Notes under the pieces: generated by a model
Database searches by the model: none
Seen by the model: the letters and a program-made list of their open reading frames with translations, nothing else
Told to the model about the DNA's origin: nothing
DNA from: SABY01 sp964523795
GTDB taxonomy: Bacteria > Bacteroidota > Bacteroidia > Bacteroidales > 4484-276
Direction: 5' to 3'
Assembly (NCBI GenBank): GCA_964523795.1
Contig: CAZGAO010000090.1
Location: 1-20,004, forward strand
DNA: 20,004 bases
Position numbers and translations under genes: made by a program
Shown here: positions 14,153 to 20,004 of the stretch, piece by piece
Position numbering within the stretch: the first letter of the stretch is position 1
How the letters are laid out: each line of letters starts with the position of its first letter

Positions 14153-14962
14153 CTAGTCTTTTTTATAAAAATCCGTAGATTCAAAAATCTTATCCGCCGA
14201 TTTGGCGATAAAGCCCGAATACAATTTCCCATCCTTGTCGGGATAGCGACGTGCAAATTCGTAATAACATCCGGGAATCTCGAACGAGCCTTCATCAAAA
14301 TCAACGGCTACAACCTCCGATTTGATGCTCGACTGCTCAAGCAGCTCAGCAGGCGTGCCCTTTATTTCGCCACCCGAATCGTTGATGTGGAAGCCCTTGT
14401 TTTTTAGGAAATCATTGACCATTTCCACCGAATTGAGCTTTTCCAAATAATTGATACTTACGGTAAAGTGATTGGCACAAAAGCCATACACATAAAGCCA
14501 GGCAGCATATTCTGATTCCTGGCGCAGTTGCTCATACACTTCATACAAAGGCGTGCCCCAGGTGTTGCCACTAAAAATAAGCGCATCGGATTGCAGAAGG
14601 TCAGCGTCAATTTTATCCACCACTTCTTTTACCGTTTTCTGCAAAAATGGGCTGAACTCGTGCGTTTTGAGCTGACTGATAAAAACGCGCGGTGCCTTGG
14701 CATCGCCTTTATGCTCGTAATGCTTGGCGTACAACTTTTTGGCTTCAAATTGATAGTCGCCTTTTTCTTCGTAGCCAGCAGCTATAAAAGGTTTGGCCAG
14801 CACGTCCACGTCTATGCGCGGGTCATCGAAGGTACGGAAGGCAATATGATCGTTTTCCACCTCCTCGCCCAGGTCGCTAAAAAGCTGATGCACTTTTTTT
14901 ACGGATGGGTTTTGGCTGGTATAAATATCCCAGAGTTTCCCGAAAATCGCTTCTTTGATCAT
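14153..14962 (-). CDS. DUF1338 protein, 2-oxoadipate dioxygenase/decarboxylase-like
   Basis: A 269-residue protein of the DUF1338 family. Likely metal ligands are H39 in NDHIAFRTF, H165 in CANHFTVSINYL and E235 in GCYYEFARRY. R43, four residues after H39, matches the spacing of the substrate-binding arginine in HglS. HglS of Pseudomonas is an Fe(II) enzyme that turns 2-oxoadipate into D-2-hydroxyglutarate in lysine breakdown. The protein here is well under HglS length and belongs to the short group seen in Bacteroidota. No other lysine-catabolism gene is present nearby, so the family is secure but the substrate is inference. Confidence 0.82.
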   Translation of the reverse strand: MIKEAIFGKLWDIYTSQNPSVKKVHQLFSDLGEEVENDHIAFRTFDDPRIDVDVLAKPFIAAGYEEKGDYQFEAKKLYAKHYEHKGDAKAPRVFISQLKTHEFSPFLQKTVKEVVDKIDADLLQSDALIFSGNTWGTPLYEVYEQLRQESEYAAWLYVYGFCANHFTVSINYLEKLNSVEMVNDFLKNKGFHINDSGGEIKGTPAELLEQSSIKSEVVAVDFDEGSFEIPGCYYEFARRYPDKDGKLYSGFIAKSADKIFESTDFYKKD

Positions 14963-15023
14963 AATATGAGTTTTATATTTGTATCAATTAAAAAAAACGA
15001 AACATAAATCAAGACAGGAAAAA

Positions 15024-16004
15024 TTAAAACATCCCATCGATAAATTCCTCTTTGGTGAAATTTTTAAAATAATGCTGGATTTCGATGGCTTCAAGTTTTT
15101 GACGAATCGCATTTTTATCGTGGCGGCTTCCTGTCAACAGTACTTCAATATCTGCTGTATCGTAAAGGCTGAAGTAGTCGCCAAAGATGCGGGCTTTTTC
15201 GATGATCCCGTCTTTTACCTCAAAATGAAATTCCACATTACCACCATTGGCCTTGAGCCTGCGATTGAAATTATACGTGGGCGAATAGCCGAAATTCCAG
15301 TCCCAGGTCTGGTATTTTTCATCAGCCAGCTTTTGTATGTTTTTCACATCTTCATCCGTAAAATTTACGATTTCCATTTCGGGATGTGTTTGCTGAATAT
15401 GCTTTAGTATTTGATGTTTAAAATCCATAACATCCATGGGCGTGGTAAGATGTTCCGAGATATTGGTAACGCGGCTTCTTACCGATTTCACGGCCTTGTC
15501 GCTAAACTTTGAAGGATCCACTTTGAGTGCCTTACTCAGGTTTCCCAATTGTGCCGAAAAAAGCAACGTCCCATGGTGTAGCACCCGGTTTTTGTGTACA
15601 TGTTCGGCATTGCCCGAAAACTTTTTCCCTTGAATGGTAAGGTCGTTGCGACCCTCAAATTTAGCTTCAACGCCGAGCTGCTGCAAAACCTCGATGATAG
15701 GTTGGGTAAACTTGCGGAAATTGACCAGTTGCTCGGGTTTGCCATTTTTTACGAAGGTAAAGTTCAGGTTTCCCAAATCGTGAAACACCGTGCCGCCACC
15801 AGTAATACGGCGTACTACCGGAATATTGTTTTCGCGCACATAGTCCACATTAATTTCGGCAAGGGTATTTTGGTGTTTGCCCGCGATAATGCAAGGCTCG
15901 TTGCGCCAGAGCATAAAAATATCCTCGCTAAAATGCCTTAGCACGTATTCTTCGGCAGCGATATTGAAATAGGGATTAGTAAATTCTCGTTCGATACAAA
16001 GCAT
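15024..16004 (-). CDS. lplA: lipoate-protein ligase A
   Basis: A 326-residue cytoplasmic enzyme that activates lipoate with ATP and attaches it to lysines of 2-oxoacid dehydrogenase E2 subunits and GcvH. The lipoate-binding loop RRITGGGTVFHDLGNLN is at 65-81. NDLTIQGKKFSGNA (120-133) contains the catalytic lysine near 128, and HHGTLLF is at 143-149. A C-terminal accessory domain (about 240-326) is present, so it can probably carry out both activation and transfer. Its start is five bases after the stop of the small acidic protein, so the two are co-transcribed. DUF1338 follows after 61 bases and may be in the same unit. Confidence 0.93.
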   Translation of the reverse strand: MLCIEREFTNPYFNIAAEEYVLRHFSEDIFMLWRNEPCIIAGKHQNTLAEINVDYVRENNIPVVRRITGGGTVFHDLGNLNFTFVKNGKPEQLVNFRKFTQPIIEVLQQLGVEAKFEGRNDLTIQGKKFSGNAEHVHKNRVLHHGTLLFSAQLGNLSKALKVDPSKFSDKAVKSVRSRVTNISEHLTTPMDVMDFKHQILKHIQQTHPEMEIVNFTDEDVKNIQKLADEKYQTWDWNFGYSPTYNFNRRLKANGGNVEFHFEVKDGIIEKARIFGDYFSLYDTADIEVLLTGSRHDKNAIRQKLEAIEIQHYFKNFTKEEFIDGMF

Positions 16005-16009
16005 GGCTA

Positions 16010-16321
16010 TTATTGGTCTCCTTCGTCCACATCCTTAATATCCTCTTCGCCACCGGCAATGGTATCATCGTCATCATCATGATCATCATCGTCCTGATTT
16101 TCGAGGCGTTCGAGTTCTTCAATCGAATCAACTTTAACATTAACCTTAATCATGTATGAAGTGTCATCGTGATCGACCGTGATAGCATGAAAAAAAGTAT
16201 TTTCGGGTTTGTTAACCCGCATTACCACATTTTGCCAGCCATCGGGGTATTTCTCCCGGATAGCCTCTTTAATCTCATCAGAGATATTGTCGATGTTTTT
16301 AATTACTCTTTTTTGTGCCAT
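16010..16321 (-). CDS. small acidic Bacteroidota-type protein, function unknown
   Basis: A 103-residue protein from the ATG at 16321. The frame is open up to 16441, but the candidate promoter's -7 box at 16418-16425 lies inside that extension, and MAQKRVIKNIDNI is a natural start. The N-terminal part (EIKEAIREKYPDGWQ) is followed by two or three beta strands (FFHAITVDHDDTSYMIKVNVKVD). The tail is a run of aspartates encoded by GAT repeats, then acidic residues to the end. Proteins like this are common in Bacteroidota, sometimes labelled DNA primase without support. The tail could mimic nucleic acid or chelate cations; no function is established. Confidence 0.7.
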   Translation of the reverse strand: MAQKRVIKNIDNISDEIKEAIREKYPDGWQNVVMRVNKPENTFFHAITVDHDDTSYMIKVNVKVDSIEELERLENQDDDDHDDDDDTIAGGEEDIKDVDEGDQ

Positions 16322-16417
16322 GAAGCAAATAATAAATTTAAATAAATATATTCGGCCTTCGGCGATAGATTTACTCATTAATAAATCAGCAAATGATCGG
16401 CTAAAAAAACCAGGCGG

Positions 16418-16449
16418 CAAATATAGTTCTGTAATTTTCAAAAAAACAA
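16418..16449 (-). promoter_or_regulatory. promoter of the small acidic protein-lplA operon
   Basis: On the minus strand TTG (16449-16447), a 21-base spacer, then TATATTTG (16425-16418), an exact -7 match. The leader would be about 90 bases. Confidence 0.5.
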
Positions 16450-16513
16450 GAAAAAAATAAAATCAGGAATTTTAATGTAAGAATTAGGTAGCGATGACAC
16501 TACTTTTTTGTCT

Positions 16514-16521
16514 TACATTTG
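16514..16521 (+). promoter_or_regulatory. candidate -7 element for the LuxC-like gene
   Basis: TACATTTG matches TAnnTTTG 18 bases before the probable TTG start at 16540. No clear TTG is found at -33. Confidence 0.42.
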
Positions 16522-16539
16522 CAAAAACCTTTTTGAATT

Positions 16540-17595
16540 TTGAATTTAACTGATAAGATAAATGCCTTTGCCAAACTTGGGGAAATATTGCGCAATCCCG
16601 ATGACACAAAGTTTCACAGTTTTAGAAACGAGATTGGCACGCTGAATTCGTTGGTTAGCACGCACCAAAACAGCAATGGCTGGTTTACGCCCGACCAATT
16701 ACGTTATGCCATCGCAGCTGCCGGAAAAAGCCTTCAACAAAGCAAAATTGAAAAATGGCTGCACAAATATCCCCTGGCCGCTTTCGAGAATAAAAATCCA
16801 CACAAAATTGGCGTAGTGATGGCCGGCAACATACCCATGGTGGGTCTGCACGACTATCTTAGTGTTTTGATTACCGGAAACAAATTCCTGGGCAAGCTAT
16901 CATCGGGCGATGACCAGTTGCTTCCGCTGATGCACCGAATTTTAGAAAAAATTGAGCCTGGCTTCAAAGGCAGAGCCGAATTTACCGATGGAAGGCTGAA
17001 AGGCTTCGATGCCATCATTGCAACGGGCAGCAACAACAGTGCGCGCTATTTTGAATATTATTTTGGAAAATACCCCCACATTATTCGCAAAAACCGCAAC
17101 GGCATCTCAGTGATAAGCGGGAACGAAAGCCAGGAACAATTGCACGAGCTGGGCAACGATATTTTTAGGTATTTCGGTTTGGGCTGCCGCAATGTGTCCA
17201 AAATTTATGTCCCCGAAGATTTTCAATTCGCGACTTTTTTCGAGTCTATCGAAAGCTACAGCCCGGTGATTGATCATCACAAATACAAAAACAATTACGA
17301 CTACAACAAGTCTATTTTGCTGGTCAACAGTGTGCCACATTACGATAACGGCTTTCTTCTGGTAAGCGAGTCATCGGCTTATGCCTCGCCAGTGTCGGTG
17401 CTACATTACGAAAAATACCAGGATATTGACCAGATAAATCTGGACTTGCAAAACCATAGCCAACAAATACAATGCGTGGTTTCGGAAAGCAAGAAAATAA
17501 GCCACGCCATTGCGCCAGGCACCAGCCAAAAACCACAGTTGTGGAACTATGCCGATGCAGTGGATACCATCGAATTTTTGAGTAATTTGAAATAA
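16540..17595 (+). CDS. acyl-CoA reductase, LuxC-like
   Basis: A 351-residue NAD(P)-dependent reductase of the LuxC family, which turns acyl-CoA or acyl thioesters into aldehydes. Family blocks are GVVMAGNIPMVGLHDYLSVL (91-110), KLSSGDDQLLPL (119-130), ATGSNNSARYFEYYFGKYP (161-179), RKNRNGISVISG (183-194) and FGLGCRNVSKIYVP (212-225), where C216 is the likely catalytic nucleophile. It is shorter than LuxC of luminous bacteria but typical of the Bacteroidota type. The start must be TTG at 16540 (or ATT just before it): an in-frame TGA lies at 16534-16536 and the first ATG is 94 codons in. There are no luxAB genes, so this is not bioluminescence. Confidence 0.85.
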   Translation: MNLTDKINAFAKLGEILRNPDDTKFHSFRNEIGTLNSLVSTHQNSNGWFTPDQLRYAIAAAGKSLQQSKIEKWLHKYPLAAFENKNPHKIGVVMAGNIPMVGLHDYLSVLITGNKFLGKLSSGDDQLLPLMHRILEKIEPGFKGRAEFTDGRLKGFDAIIATGSNNSARYFEYYFGKYPHIIRKNRNGISVISGNESQEQLHELGNDIFRYFGLGCRNVSKIYVPEDFQFATFFESIESYSPVIDHHKYKNNYDYNKSILLVNSVPHYDNGFLLVSESSAYASPVSVLHYEKYQDIDQINLDLQNHSQQIQCVVSESKKISHAIAPGTSQKPQLWNYADAVDTIEFLSNLK

Positions 17596-17609
17596 ATCCG
17601 CTTATTGTC

Positions 17610-17639
17610 TTGTTTTTAAAAAACTAATTACTACTTTTG
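17610..17639 (+). promoter_or_regulatory. promoter of rpmE2
   Basis: TTG (17610-17612), a 19-base spacer, then TACTTTTG (17632-17639). Both boxes and the spacing match the Bacteroidota primary sigma consensus. The ATG is 27 bases further on. Confidence 0.7.
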
Positions 17640-17666
17640 CACGCCCAAAATTAAAAGGTATTTAAC

Positions 17667-17930
17667 ATGAAAAAGGGAATACATCCAAAAGAATACAGAT
17701 TCGTAGTTTTTCAAGACATGTCGAACGGTTACCAATTTATGACCAAATCGACAGTGAACTCCAAAGAGACCATCAAATGGGAAGACGGCAAAGATTATCC
17801 GTTGATTAAACTTGAGATTTCGCACACTTCGCACCCGTTTTTCACCGGCAAAATGAAGCTGGTGGATACCGCAGGTCGTGTGGATAAGTTTAAGAGTCGC
17901 TATAAAAAGCACCTCGAAGCTAAAAGCTAA
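17667..17930 (+). CDS. rpmE2: 50S ribosomal protein L31, type B
   Basis: An 87-residue ribosomal protein of the large-subunit central protuberance. It starts MKKGIHPKEYRFVVFQD and carries SHPFFTG (about residues 55-61) and a basic C-terminal FKSRYKKHL. It has no cysteine, which defines the zinc-independent type B form. It has its own consensus promoter and an intrinsic terminator 24 bases after the stop, so it is a single-gene unit. Confidence 0.97.
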   Translation: MKKGIHPKEYRFVVFQDMSNGYQFMTKSTVNSKETIKWEDGKDYPLIKLEISHTSHPFFTGKMKLVDTAGRVDKFKSRYKKHLEAKS

Positions 17931-17953
17931 GTTTTTTTATGCAAAAGAAATTG

Positions 17954-17986
17954 AAGCTCTCATCACACCGATGAGGGCTTTTTTTG
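17954..17986 (+). terminator. intrinsic terminator after rpmE2
   Basis: An 11-bp stem, AAGCTCTCATC (17954-17964) with GATGAGGGCTT (17970-17980), containing one G-U pair. The loop is ACACC and a run of seven T follows (17979-17985). Confidence 0.88.
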
Positions 17987-18063
17987 TTGCCACGCTTTTT
18001 GCAATGATCAAAAATTGCTATCCCAAAATATTTTTCTACCCACTGATTTATAACAGGTATAAC

Positions 18064-18158
18064 AAAACAGGTACCTGTTTTTTATAAAACATGGGCAAAA
18101 CAGGTACCTGTTTAAGACAATAATATGACAAAATAGGTACCTGTTTTGTCATATTATT
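18064..18158. repeat. three phased GGTACC-centred palindromes (putative operators)
   Basis: Copy 1 is a perfect 18-bp palindrome, AAAACAGGTACCTGTTTT (18064-18081). Copy 2 shares the core as a perfect 16-bp palindrome (18098-18113). Copy 3 has the same core with one change (AAAATAGGTACCTGTTTT) inside a 40-bp palindrome (18119-18158) whose only mismatch is T18134 against G18143. The centres (between 18072/18073, 18105/18106 and 18138/18139) are exactly 33 bp apart, about three helical turns, so all three face the same side. A loose half-site, AACAGGTA, lies at 18052-18059. The last copy ends two bases before the -7 box of the ATPase gene, so binding there should block or modulate its transcription. 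Confidence 0.8.
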
Positions 18159-18160
18159 TG

Positions 18161-18168
18161 TATCTTTG
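18161..18168 (+). promoter_or_regulatory. -7 element of the DUF4143 ATPase gene
   Basis: TATCTTTG is an exact TAnnTTTG match 17 bases before the ATG. The -33 position falls inside the 40-bp palindrome, where the nearest match is CTG at 18141-18143 (17-base spacer). Confidence 0.55.
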
Positions 18169-18185
18169 CCGTAAATACCTTATTT

Positions 18186-19553
18186 ATGCACAGAGAAACA
18201 ATCAACTTTCTAAACGATTGGAAGCAGCGAAGTACCCGCAAACCGCTTATCATCAGAGGAGCAAGGCAGGTGGGAAAAACCTGGCTAATCGAAAAGTTTT
18301 CAGAATCTTTTGAAAATTTTGTCAAAATCAACTTCGAGGAACATCCGGAATACAAGGCTTTGTTTGCTACAAACGATGTAGCGAGTATTCTCGAAAATAT
18401 TAGCCTTACTTTTGGAAAAAAAATAATACCTGGGCAAAGCCTGCTTTTTTTTGATGAGATACAAACGTGCCCGGAAGCAATCAGCACCTTGCGTTATTTT
18501 TATGAGCATTTCCCCGAGCTTCATGTGGTAGCCGCAGGCTCGCTGCTCGATCACATTTCGAATGACCTTAACTTGCCCATGCCCGTGGGTCGTGTAGAGT
18601 TTTTGTATATGTATCCGATGAATTTCCGCGAATTTCTTTTGGCTGCCGGCGAAGATTTGGTGGTGGATTTTTTGGACTCCTTCACTCCCGAAAAAAAAAT
18701 ATCAATCGTGGTTCACAACAAGTTAATGAAATTACTTCGCAGTTATTTCTTTATAGGTGGGATGCCTGAAGCTGTTAAGGTTTATACCGAAACATCCGAT
18801 TTATTGGAAGTGGAACGGGTGCATGAAAGCATTTTAACATCGATGGAAATTGATTTTGCAAAATATGGCAAAAACGGAAATTACGAATACCTGCGTAAGG
18901 TGTTGCGCTACCTGCCGCGCGGCATTGGCAAAAAGATGAAATACTCAGCTATCGATCCCGCTGCTAAATCAGCTCTTTTAAGTCAGGCCTTCCATAAGCT
19001 GGCACTTAGCAGGATTGTTTATCGCATTTCGGCTACTTCATCCGCAACTATCCCATTGATGCAGCATGTAAAGAGCAATCTTTTCAAGCCACTTTTTATT
19101 GATATCGGCCTTGCCAGCCATCTGTTAAAAACGCGACTGACCGACTTGGAAAATCTGATGCTAATCAACGAAGGTGAGTTGGCCGAACAGTTTATTGGCC
19201 AGCAACTCCTGACCAGAACACCATTTTTTATCGATCAGAAATTGTTTTATTGGGTACGCGAAAAGAAAGATTCGAATGCTGAGGTGGATTATCTTATCGA
19301 ATCGGAAAATTCGGTTGTACCGCTTGAAGTGAAGGCAGGCAAAACAGGTACCCTAAAATCCTTACACATGTTTATGCTCGAAAAGCAGAAAACGTTTGCC
19401 CTGCGTTTCAACGCCGATTTACCAAGCCTGACAGAGGTACAAACCTCGGTTAAAATGAAAGACTCCAATAGGGAAGTAGCCTATCAACTTTTGTCGATGC
19501 CCTTGTATATGGTGAATTTCATAAAACCATGGGCTAGCTCAAAAACGAAATAG
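18186..19553 (+). CDS. AAA_14 / DUF4143 ATPase with nuclease-like C-terminal motif
   Basis: A 455-residue protein. The N-terminal AAA+ domain has Walker A GARQVGKT (25-32), Walker B LLFFDEIQ (86-93), a sensor-like AAGSLLDH (116-123), and GRVEFLYMYPMNFREFL (135-151), which is characteristic of the family. The C-terminal DUF4143 domain ends with EVDYLIE (366-372) and LEVKAGKTG (380-388). D368 with E381-x-K383 is the layout of a PD-(D/E)xK nuclease core. These ATPases are widespread, often in several copies per genome, and poorly understood. Nuclease activity and any role in defence or DNA processing are inference. The three palindromes upstream suggest dedicated regulation. It is not in an operon. 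Confidence 0.88.
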   Translation: MHRETINFLNDWKQRSTRKPLIIRGARQVGKTWLIEKFSESFENFVKINFEEHPEYKALFATNDVASILENISLTFGKKIIPGQSLLFFDEIQTCPEAISTLRYFYEHFPELHVVAAGSLLDHISNDLNLPMPVGRVEFLYMYPMNFREFLLAAGEDLVVDFLDSFTPEKKISIVVHNKLMKLLRSYFFIGGMPEAVKVYTETSDLLEVERVHESILTSMEIDFAKYGKNGNYEYLRKVLRYLPRGIGKKMKYSAIDPAAKSALLSQAFHKLALSRIVYRISATSSATIPLMQHVKSNLFKPLFIDIGLASHLLKTRLTDLENLMLINEGELAEQFIGQQLLTRTPFFIDQKLFYWVREKKDSNAEVDYLIESENSVVPLEVKAGKTGTLKSLHMFMLEKQKTFALRFNADLPSLTEVQTSVKMKDSNREVAYQLLSMPLYMVNFIKPWASSKTK

Positions 19554-19577
19554 CTTTTACCAAACCACCGCTGAGGG

Positions 19578-19961
19578 TCATGGTTTCAAGCCATTGTCCA
19601 CAATCAGCTTGTAATCGGCGGCAGCCCAATCAAGAGCTAAAATTTCATCTTTGCCAATCCAGCGAAAGGCCTCATGCTCTTTTAATATAATTTGACCCGA
19701 AATGATTTTGCAAACAAAGGGAATAAGTCGGATACTTTTGTCGGGATAATGATGAACAATCGGCTTTAGGTGGCTAACAACATTGATAACTATTCCCAGC
19801 TCCTCCTCTATTTCCCTTATCACACACTGGCTGGGGCTTTCATTACTTTCCACTTTTCCGCCGGGAAACTCCCATTTGCCAGCCAGATGCATGCCATGCG
19901 AACGCTGACAGGCCAGTACTTTATCTCCATCTTTAATTATGCCACAAGCTACATTGATCAT
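19578..19961 (-). CDS. MutT-like Nudix hydrolase
   Basis: A 127-residue Nudix enzyme, probably an (8-oxo-)dGTP diphosphatase that removes mutagenic nucleotides. The Nudix box Gx5Ex7REUxEExGU is exact: G35, E41, R49-E50, E53-E54 and G56. HGMHLAGKWEFPGGK before it, ending in the box's first glycine, is the usual MutT lead-in. WIGKDEILALDWAAADYKLI near the C-terminus matches the MutT family's substrate-binding end. It converges on the ATPase gene with 24 bases between stop codons. A near-match -7 element, GATATTTG, lies just upstream at 19966-19973. Confidence 0.9.
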   Translation of the reverse strand: MINVACGIIKDGDKVLACQRSHGMHLAGKWEFPGGKVESNESPSQCVIREIEEELGIVINVVSHLKPIVHHYPDKSIRLIPFVCKIISGQIILKEHEAFRWIGKDEILALDWAAADYKLIVDNGLKP

Positions 19962-20004
19962 CTTGCAAATATCCTTAAAAAATTAAAAAAGTTTAAAAAT
20001 ATTG

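Noticed and set aside
16322..16441. 40-residue N-terminal extension of the small acidic protein
   Set aside because: The promoter -7 box lies inside the extension, and its sequence is unlike the rest of the protein.
16540..17595. Bioluminescence operon
   Set aside because: A LuxC-like reductase is present, but no luciferase, LuxD or LuxE gene lies nearby. Such reductases are common in non-luminous Bacteroidota.
18064..18158. CRISPR-like array of repeats with 33-bp period
   Set aside because: The repeated part is a short palindrome of 16-18 bp with spacers of similar size, only three copies, no cas genes, and it abuts a promoter. Operator-like sites fit better.

Overview
The window looks like a scaffold from an uncultured or draft Bacteroidota genome, most likely near the Bacteroidales. 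Supporting signs are a secreted protein with a type IX secretion (T9SS) C-terminal sorting domain, a cysteine-free type B L31, a LuxC-like acyl-CoA reductase, a small acidic protein of a kind common in this phylum, weak Shine-Dalgarno signals, and repeated -7 promoter elements of the form TAnnTTTG. A run of exactly 100 N (13853-13952) marks a scaffold join inside a repeat island. No rRNA or tRNA gene was seen.

Left part (1-6742, all genes on the minus strand). Reading leftwards from 1885 is a tightly overlapping toxin-antitoxin chain: a small antitoxin, an intact PIN-domain toxin, a MazE-like antitoxin, the first 31 codons of a MazF/PemK toxin ending in a stop, then a HigA-like HTH protein. 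To the right are rlmF (23S rRNA m6A1618 methyltransferase), an FBH1-like UvrD-family helicase with a C-terminal HTH, an unrecognised 110-residue protein, and a secreted leucine-rich-repeat protein with a T9SS tail. Apart from rlmF this segment is visibly AT-rich.

Middle (7000-13332). A large secreted S9 prolyl-oligopeptidase-family peptidase is followed by an MNT-HEPN (mntA-hepT) module whose HEPN toxin is broken by a frameshift. A bidirectional terminator separates this from a minus-strand set: ssb (short, with no acidic tip), pyrF, and a membrane-anchored metallophosphoesterase. A gene-free island of about 820 bp follows (13333-14152). It holds heptad repeats, GACGCGC hairpins, a 24-bp tandem repeat and the scaffold gap.

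Right part (14153-20004). Minus-strand genes are a DUF1338 (2-oxoadipate dioxygenase/decarboxylase-like) protein, lplA and the small acidic protein. Plus-strand genes are the LuxC-like reductase, rpmE2 with a textbook Bacteroidota promoter and terminator, and an AAA_14/DUF4143 ATPase. A MutT-type Nudix gene closes the window on the minus strand.

The two signals most worth following are: (a) the region upstream of the DUF4143 ATPase, where three GGTACC-centred palindromes lie exactly 33 bp apart and the last is a 40-bp near-perfect palindrome abutting the -7 box; and (b) repeated toxin-antitoxin decay, in which antitoxin genes are intact while MazF is truncated, HepT is frameshifted and the HigA-like protein has no toxin beside it.
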